In this document: positions 6,725 through 14,600 of the stretch, piece by piece
Numbering within the stretch: position 1 is the stretch's first letter
Layout of the letters: every line of letters starts with the position of its first letter
DNA from: Bacillota bacterium
Lineage (GTDB): Bacteria > Bacillota > Clostridia > Oscillospirales > Ruminococcaceae
Length of the DNA stretch: 35,341 bases
Direction of reading: 5' to 3'
Assembly (NCBI GenBank): GCA_023415575.1
Contig: JAEZKF010000026.1
Span: 1-35,341, forward strand
Made by a program: the position numbers and the translations under genes
The notes under the pieces: generated by a model
The model's input: only the letters and a program-made list of their open reading frames with translations
What the model was told of the DNA's origin: nothing
Database searches by the model: none

Positions 6725-7071
6725 TAGTTACTTCCTCCGCTCAGACCATTACTATAAAGAATGCCGCAGGCGGTAAACATGCGGTGGTCGGTCTTCATAA
6801 GAACGATATGACGCTCTTTTGCAAGCTCAATCATGTCTTCGTCCGGCTCCTTGCCTCGCACAAACACCACACACACCATGTCCATCATATCGGCAGTGCG
6901 CACAACCTGCGGGTTGACAAGACCGGTCAATAGCACAGACTGGTCCTTTACATATGCAAGTACGTCACTCATCATGTCTGAACCGCATGCGTTATGCACC
7001 TCGCGATGCACATATTCCTCTCCGCAGATAACGGTAGCATCAAGCAGCCGAATAATATCAGCAACTGTCAT
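6724..7071 (-). CDS. Stand-alone DRTGG-domain protein (first copy)
   Basis: 115 aa from the ATG at 7071, picked because GGAG lies 9 nt upstream; an ATG at 7092 in the same frame lacks a ribosome binding site. A single DRTGG-like domain is visible (HNACGSDMMSDVLAYVKDQS, LLTGLVNPQVVRTADMMDMV, VVFVRGKEP). It is the first gene of the operon and shares the TAATG junction with the RsbW-like gene. The Cys-Gly-Ser-Asp stretch is typical of the more conserved member of such pairs; the paralogue at 4594 has replaced it with TCDLLS. Function is presumably nucleotide or metabolite sensing (inference). Confidence 0.85.
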   Translation of the reverse strand: MTVADIIRLLDATVICGEEYVHREVHNACGSDMMSDVLAYVKDQSVLLTGLVNPQVVRTADMMDMVCVVFVRGKEPDEDMIELAKERHIVLMKTDHRMFTACGILYSNGLSGGSN

Positions 7072-7245
7072 TCGCCTCATCTCCATTCCCATGATTTTTT
7101 ATATAAATACTAAAAATAAAACCAAATTCATATTTTGAAGTGACCTAGGCTTTCATCGCCTGTAATACGGAAGTCCTAAAAGCAAACTAAGGTTTTAATG
7201 TGATACATTTTTGATGTTTCGCAATGTTCTACCAATACTAACATT

Positions 7246-7274
7246 ATTATACCATCCTTGCCTACTGCTTTCAA
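7246..7274 (-). promoter_or_regulatory. Promoter of the hydrogenase-like operon
   Basis: TTGAAA - 17 bp - TATAAT on the minus strand. The predicted transcript has a leader of about 165 nt with a small AGGC/GCCT hairpin (around 7145-7165). I could not match the leader to a known riboswitch. Confidence 0.8.
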
Positions 7275-7311
7275 CAAGACTTTGTTAAAGAATTGACGTA
7301 AAAAGAATGTA

Positions 7312-7359
7312 TAAAAAAGCTCAAGAGGAGAGCGCCACAATCGACGCCCTCCCCTTGAG
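7312..7359 (-). terminator. Terminator of the HCB-like peptide gene
   Basis: A 15-bp stem, CTCAAGGGGAGGGCG with CGCTCTCCTCTTGAG, is followed on the minus strand by CTTTTTTATAC. It lies about 40 nt past the stop at 7401 and insulates the hydrogenase-like operon promoter. Confidence 0.9.
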
Positions 7360-7400
7360 TGCAGTGGATTATTGCCGGATGTACTAGGTATCGCTGGGGA

Positions 7401-7541
7401 CTAGCAACCGCAGTTGTTTCCGCAACCGCCGCAGCCGTTGTTGCAACCGAAACCATCACCGCAGCAGAAGAAGATGATGACGAGAAGGATGATAATCCAA
7501 CTGCAGTTATTGTTACCACAACCACAACCAGAACCACACAT
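7401..7541 (-). CDS. Small Cys/Gly-rich membrane peptide, HCB protein 13-like, 46 aa
   Basis: ATG at 7541 with a perfect AAGGAGG nine nt upstream; stop TAG at 7401. The 46-aa product has an N-terminal Cys/Gly/Asn segment (MCGSGCGCGNNNCS), one hydrophobic helix (WIIILLVIIFFCC, about 15-27) and a second Cys/Gly segment (CNNGCGGCGNNCGC), with 12 cysteines in all. This architecture matches the short clostridial proteins annotated as chorion class high-cysteine HCB protein 13. Two longer ORFs in other frames cover it and hide it from length-based calling. It has its own terminator. Role unknown; metal binding or a spore/envelope location would be guesses. Confidence 0.85.
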   Translation of the reverse strand: MCGSGCGCGNNNCSWIIILLVIIFFCCGDGFGCNNGCGGCGNNCGC

Positions 7542-7571
7542 AGTGTATTGCCTCCTTAAATTTACTTTCAC

Positions 7572-7584
7572 CACATATTATGTG
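7572..7584. promoter_or_regulatory. Palindrome ahead of the HCB-like gene
   Basis: CACATATTATGTG is a perfect 13-nt palindrome about 31 nt upstream of the start codon. On the minus strand it includes CATAATAT, which fits the CATAnnnT form of a sigma-K -10 box. Either reading (operator or sporulation promoter) is tentative, since no good -35 stands out. Confidence 0.28.
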
Positions 7585-7704
7585 ATGGGGCTGATTGTGG
7601 TTACAGTAATAAGTTAATTTGGCTCAATTTTATATTTTGTTCTTTGAAAGCGTAAAATAAAAAAAGATGCAATAACGAGAAAACAAAAGAAAATCAAAGC
7701 ACTG

Positions 7705-7735
7705 GGCAGATATTTTCAGTTGAATCTGCCGCTTT
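7705..7735 (+). other. Weak hairpin upstream of the ctsR promoter
   Basis: GGCAGAT/ATCTGCC arms with a 12-nt loop, then GCTTTATT. It may be a boundary element between the HCB-like gene and the ctsR operon. Confidence 0.3.
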
Positions 7736-7743
7736 ATTATGTG

Positions 7744-7818
7744 GTTGACTTTGTTTGACTTTGACTTTAATTGACTTTAATATATAATAAAAATCAATAA
7801 AGGTCAGCGAAGGTCAAT
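7744..7818 (+). promoter_or_regulatory. ctsR operon promoter with an array of CtsR heptad boxes
   Basis: The promoter is TTGACT (7761-7766) - 16 bp - TATAAT (7783-7788). CtsR binds direct heptads of RGTCAAA spaced by 3 bp. Reading the minus strand, heptads occupy 7744-7750/7754-7760 and 7760-7766/7770-7776, each pair with exactly 3 bp between. A third pair, on the plus strand, is GGTCAGC (7802-7808) and GGTCAAT (7812-7818). The boxes cover the -35, the spacer and the region after the start site, so strong autorepression is expected. Confidence 0.88.
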
Positions 7819-7834
7819 CCGGGGAGGTGAGCAA

Positions 7835-8284
7835 TTGAATCTATCCGATTTAATTACCCAATCTATTCTTCAAATGTTAGAGCAATACGGCGGTACCGCC
7901 GAGATACAGCGCAACGAGCTTGCGGAGCGCATCGGGTGTGTGCCCAGTCAGGTCAGTTACGTAATTACCTCTCGCTTTACTCCCGAAAAAGGGTATCTTG
8001 TAGAAAGCAGACGCGGCGGCGGTGGATATATCCGCATCACCCGTGTTGCGCTCAACCCGCGGGATATGGTCGTTCACCTGATAAACACCATCGGTCAGCA
8101 TTTAGATGACGGCTCCTGTAGGGTTATCCTTCAAAACCTTGTGACCGATGGGGTACTTGCTGAGGAAACGGCGCGGATGTTTTACAGCGCCATGAGCTCC
8201 TCCGCCCTACGCGATGTGCCGCAGCATCTACGCGACCGCGTGCGCGCATCCATCTTTAAAAACCTGCTTTTGAATATTGTTTAA
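7835..8284 (+). CDS. ctsR: CtsR, heat-shock repressor of class III genes
   Basis: 149 aa from a TTG start with GGGAGGTG upstream. N-terminal winged helix-turn-helix (LITQSILQMLEQYG, ELAERIGCVPSQVSYVITSRF) with the thermosensing glycine wing RRGGGGYIRI (about residues 60-69), then a C-terminal helical domain (YSAMSSSALRDVPQHLRDRVRASI). First gene of ctsR-mcsA-mcsB-clpC, whose products repress the operon, modulate CtsR and degrade proteins. It is probably released from DNA by heat and by McsB, as in Bacillus. Confidence 0.97.
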   Translation: MNLSDLITQSILQMLEQYGGTAEIQRNELAERIGCVPSQVSYVITSRFTPEKGYLVESRRGGGGYIRITRVALNPRDMVVHLINTIGQHLDDGSCRVILQNLVTDGVLAEETARMFYSAMSSSALRDVPQHLRDRVRASIFKNLLLNIV

Positions 8285-8329
8285 AAACTAGACTCGTTGA
8301 ATATGAAACACAAAGGTGTGGTGATAACA

Positions 8330-8845
8330 ATGCTATGTGAGCAATGTAAAAAGAACACCGCTACCACACACATTCGTCAGGTGATAAACGGCCATGCGCG
8401 CGAGTACCTGCTGTGTGGAGAGTGTGCGGCAAAGCTTGGAATGACTAGTATGATGAATCCGTTTGCCATGAGCATCGGCGATATGCTCGGCTCGATGTTC
8501 GGTCAGGCAGACCGGCCTTTAGGAGAGCTTCCGGACGAGCGGCGCTGCAAGGGCTGCGGTGCAACCTTCTCGGATATCAGAAACTCGGGCATGGCAGGCT
8601 GCGCGGAGTGCTATACAACCTTTTACCGCGAGTTTGTACCCTCGCTGCAGCGGATACACGGACAAACTGAGCATATCGGCAAGGTACCGGGTTCCGCGGG
8701 CTCGAAATACCGGTTGATGCGGGAGATTAAATCGCTGCAGGGCGAGCTTAAGGCTGCCGTAGAGGCACAGGACTTTGAGCGCGCCTCAGTGCTGCGTGAC
8801 CGCATACGCGAACTTCAGGCAAAGGAGGATGCGGGCGATGAATAA
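8330..8845 (+). CDS. mcsA: McsA, zinc-finger activator of the McsB arginine kinase
   Basis: 171 aa from the ATG at 8330 (MLCEQCKKNTAT); an in-frame start at 8297 would add 11 residues with no family match. Two pairs of CxxC sit near the N-terminus (CEQCKK, LCGECAAKLG) and two more around residues 75-100 (CKGCGATF, GCAECYTTFY), the zinc sites of McsA. A UVR domain closes the protein (LQGELKAAVEAQDFERASVLRDRIREL). It follows ctsR by 45 nt and overlaps mcsB by 8 nt. It is expected to bind McsB and stimulate protein arginine phosphorylation. Confidence 0.95.
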   Translation: MLCEQCKKNTATTHIRQVINGHAREYLLCGECAAKLGMTSMMNPFAMSIGDMLGSMFGQADRPLGELPDERRCKGCGATFSDIRNSGMAGCAECYTTFYREFVPSLQRIHGQTEHIGKVPGSAGSKYRLMREIKSLQGELKAAVEAQDFERASVLRDRIRELQAKEDAGDE

Positions 8846-9866
8846 GTGGTACTTTCACACAAACGGTCAGGACGATGTCGCAATCAGTACTCGTGTTCGC
8901 CTTGCGCGCAACCTGCGTGCCTATCCCTTTGAAGGGCGAATGACAGACGAGCAGAAAAAGAGGCTGCTTGCCGATGTCAAAACCGTTCTGGAGAACGCCA
9001 ATATAAAAAATCAGACGGAGCTTCGTTTTATAGAGCTGGATAAGCTTACACAAGAGCAGACAATATCCCTTGTTGAGCGCCACCTCATTAGCCCCGCATT
9101 TGCGCAGAACACAAGGTGCGAGGGGCTTGTACTCTCCGAGGATGAGAGCATCGCCGTAATGCTGAATGAAGAAGACCACATCCGCATCCAAGCTCTTGGC
9201 GCTGGTCTTGCCCTGAGCGAAACCCTTGAGGCGGCAAACCAGCTTGACGACATCTTTGACGCAACGCTACTCTATGCATTTGACGAAAAGCTCGGTTACT
9301 TAACCCAGTGTCCCACCAACCTCGGTACCGGCCTGCGTGCATCGGTCATGCTCCATCTGCCCGCATTAGAGGCAAACGGCCTCATCGGGCGCATCTCTCA
9401 GATGGTATCAAAGTTAGGCCTTACCATCCGCGGCACCTATGGTGAAGGCACACGTGTCAACGGCTCTTTCTACCAGCTATCCAATCAGGTTACACTTGGC
9501 ATCTCGGAGGAAGGCGCCATCGAAAACCTGCGGGCAATTGCCTCGCAGATTATTGCTCAGGAGCGTGCCGCACGCAATGCTGAAACGGGCGATTATCTTG
9601 AGGATAAGGTGTGGCGTGCATACGGCGTTCTGAGTTCGGCAAGACTGCTAAGCGGAGAGGAGTTCGTAGAACTCATCTCTATGGTGCGCATGGGCGTATC
9701 GATGGGCGTAATCAAGGGCCTGGACTTTGGACAGATCAACGCCCTGCTTAACGAAACAGGAGCAGCCACAATTATGGCTAATGCCGGAAGACAGCTAACA
9801 GAAACCGAGCGTGACAAGCTGCGTGCCCAGCTCGTGCGTGAACGTCTGTTTAGTGCAAATACGTAA
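8838..9866 (+). CDS. mcsB: McsB, protein arginine kinase
   Basis: 342 aa from the ATG at 8838, which has AGGAGG nine nt upstream and overlaps the mcsA stop; the frame is open upstream but only inside mcsA. It has the guanidino-kinase catalytic fold without the N-terminal domain of arginine kinases: STRVRLARNLRAYPF near residue 17, MLNEEDHIRI near 105, and CPTNLGTGLRASVMLHLP near 157. McsB phosphorylates arginines on CtsR and on damaged proteins, marking them for ClpC. The order and overlap with mcsA match other Firmicutes. Confidence 0.96.
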   Translation: MNKWYFHTNGQDDVAISTRVRLARNLRAYPFEGRMTDEQKKRLLADVKTVLENANIKNQTELRFIELDKLTQEQTISLVERHLISPAFAQNTRCEGLVLSEDESIAVMLNEEDHIRIQALGAGLALSETLEAANQLDDIFDATLLYAFDEKLGYLTQCPTNLGTGLRASVMLHLPALEANGLIGRISQMVSKLGLTIRGTYGEGTRVNGSFYQLSNQVTLGISEEGAIENLRAIASQIIAQERAARNAETGDYLEDKVWRAYGVLSSARLLSGEEFVELISMVRMGVSMGVIKGLDFGQINALLNETGAATIMANAGRQLTETERDKLRAQLVRERLFSANT

Positions 9867-9943
9867 AATAAAAAAACCGAAAATAAAGCAAATATCAGCA
9901 ATTAGGCTATCACGATAAATAGCCGGAAAGGCAGGGGACTGCA

Positions 9944-12424
9944 ATGTATAAATTCTCAGGCTTTACAGCCAAAGCAAACGAGGCGCTCAACCTCGCCATC
10001 AGCTCTGCGGAGTCGCTTGGGCACACCTATATCGGCACCGAGCATGTTTTAATGGGACTTTTGCGCGAGGGCAGCGGTGTCGCATCCATCGTATTGTCGC
10101 AAAACGGTGTGACCTATGAAGATATTGAGCGCAAGCTGATAGAAACGGTTGGTTCGGGCAGCAAAACCCGTCTAGCCCCCGCCGATTTTACCCCGCGCTG
10201 CAAACGCATCTTAGAGCTTTCTATCGCAGAGGCAAAGATGCTCGGCCACGGCTATGTCGGCACCGAGCACATTCTCATGGCGCTGCTTCATGAAGAGGAC
10301 AGCTATGCCGTGAAGTTTTTAACCGAGCTTTCGGTAGACCCGAAGGACCTGTACGACCAGTGTGCCAAATCCCTTGGTGTAAATGAGGGCGGCGGAGCAA
10401 TTTCATCCGGCGGCACGGCAAAGGAGATCAAGAGGTCAGGCTCCACCAAGACGCCGACCCTTGACCAATTCTCCACTGATTTAACCCAGCGTGCGCGCGA
10501 CAGCACACTCGACCCAGTAATCGGACGCGAAACCGAGATTGAGCGCGTTATCCAGATTCTCTCCCGCCGCACAAAGAACAACCCTTGCCTAATCGGCGAG
10601 CCGGGCGTAGGTAAAACGGCGATAGCCGAAGGCCTTGCCCAGAAGATTGTGCTCGGTGAGATTCCGGAGACGCTAAAAAACAAACGCGTGGTATCGGTGG
10701 ATATCGGCGGCATGATTGCAGGTACCAAGTACCGCGGCGACTTTGAGGAGCGCATTAAAAAGGCGCTTGACGAGGTTAAAAACGCCGGCAACGTCATCTT
10801 GTTTATTGATGAGCTCCACACCATCGTGGGCGCAGGCGCAGCCGAGGGCGCGGTTGATGCCGCTAACATCCTAAAGCCCCTTCTTGCCCGCGGCGAAATT
10901 CAGGTAGTGGGCGCAACGACTCTAGACGAGTACCGCAAGCACATCGAAACCGATGCGGCACTCGAACGCAGATTCCAGCCGGTTACGGTCAGCGAGCCCA
11001 GCGAGGAAGAGGCTGTTCAGATTCTGTTCGGACTCCGCGACAAGTATGAGGCCCACCACAAGGTGCGCATCACCGACGAGGCACTCAAAGCGGCAGTTTC
11101 GCTATCCGCCCGCTATATTCAGGACAGATTTCTGCCCGATAAGGCCATCGACCTCATGGATGAAGCAGCATCCCGTGTGCGGCTAAAGCAGTTTACCCCT
11201 CCGCCCGACCTCAAGGAACTGGAGGAGAAGCTCCGCGCCCTCAACGAGGAGAAGGAAGCTGCCGTCAACGCGCAGGATTTTGAGCTTGCCGCAAAGATTC
11301 GCGATAACGAAAAGGAGATTCGGGCACAGCTAGAGCGTCAGAAAAACGAGTGGAAGGACGACAACGGCCGCAATACGGGCGTTGTAACCGAGCAGACCAT
11401 CGCAGAAATCGTCGCGGGCTGGACGGGCATCAATGTCCGCCGCCTGACCGAGGAGGAAAGTGAACGCCTGCTCAACATGGAAAAGATTCTGCACAAGCGC
11501 GTCATCGGCCAAAACGAAGCGGTGTCCGCTGTGGCCAGGGCCATCCGCCGCGGCAGGGTAGGCCTGAAAGACCCCAAGCGTCCGGTCGGTTCATTCATCT
11601 TCTTAGGCCCCACCGGTGTTGGTAAAACCGAGCTGTGTAAGGCGCTTGCGGAAGCCCTGTTTGGCGACGATGACGCGATGATTCGCCTTGATATGTCCGA
11701 GTACATGGAGAAGTTTTCGGTATCGCGCATGGTTGGTTCGCCTCCCGGATATGTCGGCTTTGACGAGGGCGGCCAGCTCACCGAGAAGATTCGCCGTAAG
11801 CCTTACTCGGTAGTTCTGTTCGATGAGATAGAAAAGGCCCATCCCGATGTGTTCAACATCCTGCTGCAGATTCTGGAGGACGGTATTCTTACCGACAGCA
11901 AGGGTAGACGGGTAGACTTCAAAAACACCGTTGTCATCATGACAAGCAACATCGGTGCACGATTGATTACCGAAAAGACAAAGAGCCTCGGCTTCTCCGC
12001 TCAGGATAACCCGACGCAGGACGAGGCCCGCATCCGCGACAACGTGCTAGGTGAGCTTAAAAAGGCCTTCCGCCCCGAATTCTTAAACCGTGTGGATGAC
12101 ATCATCGTGTTCCACAAGCTGAGCAGCGAGGAAATAAAGGAGATTGCCGAAAACATGCTCACGGTTCTCGCTGAGCGCGTCAGCAAGCTTGGCATCACCA
12201 TCAGGTTTGATGAGAGTGCCATCACAAAGATTGCATCTGTGGGCTACGACGACATCTACGGCGCGCGCCCCTTGCGCAGGGCAATCACGACACAGATAGA
12301 AGACCGACTTTCCGAGCAGATGCTCGAGGGTCTTGTCAAAGAGGGCGACCGCGTTGTCTGCAAGGCGTCAGAGGACGGCTTTGCGTTTGAGAAAGAGGGA
12401 ATCCAAGCGCCCGCTAACGCCTAA
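9944..12424 (+). CDS. clpC: ClpC, AAA+ unfoldase of the ClpCP protease
   Basis: 826 aa, normal length. Order: Clp N-domain repeats (residues 1-145), AAA-1 with Walker A GEPGVGKT at 218 and FIDELHTIVGAG, a middle domain containing a UVR segment (NAQDFELAAKIRDNEKEI, about 440-457), AAA-2 with Walker A GPTGVGKT at 555 and LFDEIEKAHPDVFNILLQIL, then the ClpB-type D2-small domain. The middle domain marks it as ClpC, not ClpA or ClpB; it binds McsB-marked substrates and feeds ClpP, which is not in the window. It follows mcsB by 77 nt with no terminator between, so it ends the CtsR-controlled operon. Confidence 0.97.
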   Translation: MYKFSGFTAKANEALNLAISSAESLGHTYIGTEHVLMGLLREGSGVASIVLSQNGVTYEDIERKLIETVGSGSKTRLAPADFTPRCKRILELSIAEAKMLGHGYVGTEHILMALLHEEDSYAVKFLTELSVDPKDLYDQCAKSLGVNEGGGAISSGGTAKEIKRSGSTKTPTLDQFSTDLTQRARDSTLDPVIGRETEIERVIQILSRRTKNNPCLIGEPGVGKTAIAEGLAQKIVLGEIPETLKNKRVVSVDIGGMIAGTKYRGDFEERIKKALDEVKNAGNVILFIDELHTIVGAGAAEGAVDAANILKPLLARGEIQVVGATTLDEYRKHIETDAALERRFQPVTVSEPSEEEAVQILFGLRDKYEAHHKVRITDEALKAAVSLSARYIQDRFLPDKAIDLMDEAASRVRLKQFTPPPDLKELEEKLRALNEEKEAAVNAQDFELAAKIRDNEKEIRAQLERQKNEWKDDNGRNTGVVTEQTIAEIVAGWTGINVRRLTEEESERLLNMEKILHKRVIGQNEAVSAVARAIRRGRVGLKDPKRPVGSFIFLGPTGVGKTELCKALAEALFGDDDAMIRLDMSEYMEKFSVSRMVGSPPGYVGFDEGGQLTEKIRRKPYSVVLFDEIEKAHPDVFNILLQILEDGILTDSKGRRVDFKNTVVIMTSNIGARLITEKTKSLGFSAQDNPTQDEARIRDNVLGELKKAFRPEFLNRVDDIIVFHKLSSEEIKEIAENMLTVLAERVSKLGITIRFDESAITKIASVGYDDIYGARPLRRAITTQIEDRLSEQMLEGLVKEGDRVVCKASEDGFAFEKEGIQAPANA

Positions 12425-12433
12425 ATCAACTCA

Positions 12434-12470
12434 ATAAAAAAACACCCCCGTTATTGCAAACGGGGGTGTT
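12434..12470. terminator. Bidirectional terminator between clpC and the GNAT gene
   Basis: 12-bp stem AACACCCCCGTT/AACGGGGGTGTT with a 6-nt loop. The minus strand leaves it with TTTTTTTATT; the plus strand with the weaker TTACTGTGTT. It serves the two convergent genes. Confidence 0.9.
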
Positions 12471-12491
12471 ACTGTGTTATTCTTAAGTGCG

Positions 12492-13061
12492 TTATTCCGT
12501 GGGCTTTGATCTTTTTGCATTCCATTCATCAAAGAGGATTGCATAACGCAGCTCGTCATACCAGCTTCCATCTTTATAGCGGGCCTTGCGCATAACACCT
12601 TCCAGCGTCATGCCTGCTTTTTGCATGACCCGTTCTGAGGCCTTATTGCCGGAGTTGCAGGAGGCGCAGATGCGGTGCAGTCCCATCTCACCGAAGAACC
12701 CATCCACCAAAGCGTTAGCCATCTCGCTCGCGTAGCCCTTGCCCCAGTGCTTGGGAAGCAGAAAGTAGCCAATCTCCCCGCAAAACTCGGTATGCCAGAA
12801 CTCCATTACAATGTCGGCAATACCTACAAACTCTCTGCTTTGCTTTTCAAAGACCGTGAACATATAGATGGGGCGCGTTTGCTTTGGCAGCTTGCTTTGC
12901 TCAATCAGCCTGTCAAACTGCTCGCGCAGCACCGTCTCATCATCCGTTTTATCGTGATAGGCGTAACGCATGACCTTTTCATCAGAAAAGACAGACCGGT
13001 AAAGGGGGAAGTCCTGCTGGGATAACTCCCGAAATGTAAGGCTTGCACTCTTTAACTGCAT
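12492..13061 (-). CDS. GNAT acetyltransferase, RimJ/RimL type
   Basis: 189 aa; ATG with GGAGAA ten nt upstream. Acetyltransf_3 pattern: LTFRELSQQDFPLYRSVFSDEKVMRYA at the N-terminus, YFLLPKHWGKGYASEMANAL (acetyl-CoA binding loop, about residues 96-115), and SGNKASERVMQKAGMTLEGVMRKARYKDGSWYDELRYAIL at the C-terminus, split here over the usual beta-bulge. Such enzymes acetylate N-termini of ribosomal or other proteins, or small amines; the substrate cannot be told. It stands alone between convergent clpC and murC. Confidence 0.92.
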   Translation of the reverse strand: MQLKSASLTFRELSQQDFPLYRSVFSDEKVMRYAYHDKTDDETVLREQFDRLIEQSKLPKQTRPIYMFTVFEKQSREFVGIADIVMEFWHTEFCGEIGYFLLPKHWGKGYASEMANALVDGFFGEMGLHRICASCNSGNKASERVMQKAGMTLEGVMRKARYKDGSWYDELRYAILFDEWNAKRSKPTE

Positions 13062-13179
13062 ATGGCTTCTCCGCTGTCAAAAATTAAGTTATGTCATAAA
13101 AGGTTCACAAAAATGATACATTACCCACGAAATAAGCACACATCTGTACGTTACGCTATTCGTAGAGGGATAAGGCCCC

Positions 13180-14565
13180 TTATTGGTTTGCCTTGGCGGC
13201 CATGAGCTTTGCGGCCTTATAGATATCGCCGCAGCCTAAGGTGATAACCAAATCACCCTCCTGTGCGTGCTCCATCACATAGTTAGCAATCTCCTCAAAC
13301 GTATCAAGCACCACACAGCCCTCAATCTTTGCCGCAAGGTCGCTCGAATAGATGCCGTAGGTGTTAATCTCTCGCGAGCCCATGATGGGGGAGAGTACAA
13401 CCCGGTCGGCAATCGAAAGAGCCTTTGCAAAATCATCAAGCAAGAGGTAGGTGCGCGAAAAGGTGAACGGCTGAAACACAGCCCAAACCGTTTTATAGCC
13501 CATCGACATGGCAGCGCGCAGGGTGACGGCAACCTCCGCCGGATGGTGGGCGTAGTCGTCTGCAATAGTGACGCCATTGACATGTGCAAGGATCTCAAAC
13601 CGTCTGCCCGCACCCCTAAAGTGCAACAGCCCGCTTGCTACCTGCTCCGCAGAAGCCCCAACGTACAGGGCGGCAATTGCCGCAGCCATAGCGTTGTAGA
13701 TGTTATGACTGCCCGGTACATGCAGTATGATATTTGCAACAAGTTCGGTACCGTGCATCAAATCAAAGGAGGTGTTATAGCGCTCACGACCATCGCAGTG
13801 CGTAATATTAGCGGCATAGTAATCGTTATCTGGGTTGAGCCCGAATGTGATAATGGGTTTATCAAGTCCCTCAATCGCCTTGCGGGTGTTTGAGTCGTCT
13901 CCGTTTGCGATAACGCACTTTGTTGCCATACCGGCAAACTTGCGAAACGACTTCATCGCGCCTTCTATGGTGCCGAAGTAATCCAGGTGGTCATTGTCTA
14001 TATTTAAGATGATGGCAACATCGGGAGCGAGCTTTAAAAAGGTATCCACAAACTCGCAGGCCTCGCACACCATTAGTTCGCTTTTGCCTGCACGGCCGCT
14101 TCCGCCTATTAGCGGCAGTTTGCCGCCGATTACTGCGGAAGGGTCAAGCCCCGCCTCATACAGAATCTGTGTCAGCATGGAGGAGGTTGTGGTCTTACCA
14201 TGGGTACCCGAAACACAAAGCGCGTTGCTAAACCACTGTGTAACAAGACCCAGTAGCTCCGAACGCTCCAGCACCGGCACACCGCTAGCCTTTGCGGCAA
14301 CCAGCTCCGGGTTGTCTGCCATAATCGCCGCGGAGTACACCACAAGGTCGGCGCCTTTTAGGTTTTCGGGGCTGTGCCCCAGGTGAACATCCACACCCAT
14401 TCGACGCTCGGCGGCAAGGGTGTCGGTTTCGTTGTTATCTGAGCCGCTGATATGATAGCCCTGAGCATGCAGAATCTGCACAAGAGGATACATTCCGGAG
14501 CCGCCTACGCCGATAAAGTGAAGGTGCTTTTTATCGGCTAGAATGGATTTTTCAAGATTTATCAC
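13180..14565 (-). CDS. murC: MurC, UDP-N-acetylmuramate--L-alanine ligase
   Basis: 461 aa from a GTG start with AAGGGG upstream. N-terminal Rossmann segment HFIGVGGSGMYPLVQIL (about 15-31), ATP site SGTHGKTTTSSML (about 119-131), the central Mur ligase motif NIDNDHLDYFGT, and C-terminal DDYAHHPAEV. It adds L-alanine to UDP-MurNAc in the cytoplasm, the first step of the peptidoglycan stem peptide. It is not in a mur/dcw cluster here but divergent from spoVG; a structured sequence lies between the two. Confidence 0.96.
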   Translation of the reverse strand: MINLEKSILADKKHLHFIGVGGSGMYPLVQILHAQGYHISGSDNNETDTLAAERRMGVDVHLGHSPENLKGADLVVYSAAIMADNPELVAAKASGVPVLERSELLGLVTQWFSNALCVSGTHGKTTTSSMLTQILYEAGLDPSAVIGGKLPLIGGSGRAGKSELMVCEACEFVDTFLKLAPDVAIILNIDNDHLDYFGTIEGAMKSFRKFAGMATKCVIANGDDSNTRKAIEGLDKPIITFGLNPDNDYYAANITHCDGRERYNTSFDLMHGTELVANIILHVPGSHNIYNAMAAAIAALYVGASAEQVASGLLHFRGAGRRFEILAHVNGVTIADDYAHHPAEVAVTLRAAMSMGYKTVWAVFQPFTFSRTYLLLDDFAKALSIADRVVLSPIMGSREINTYGIYSSDLAAKIEGCVVLDTFEEIANYVMEHAQEGDLVITLGCGDIYKAAKLMAAKANQ

Positions 14566-14600
14566 ACAAAAAGTCCCCTTGTAATTTGATTAAAAGTCGA

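Noticed and set aside
7072..7245. Riboswitch (cyclic di-GMP, fluoride, guanidine or cobalamin class) in the hydrogenase-like operon leader
   Set aside because: A GGCGATGAAAGCC stretch looked suggestive, but the conserved cores of these classes are missing.
7271..7617. ORFs of 66-88 codons on both strands, rich in Val/Ser or Thr/Gln
   Set aside because: Low-complexity shadows of the Cys-rich peptide gene; their composition comes from its repeated TGT/GGT codons.
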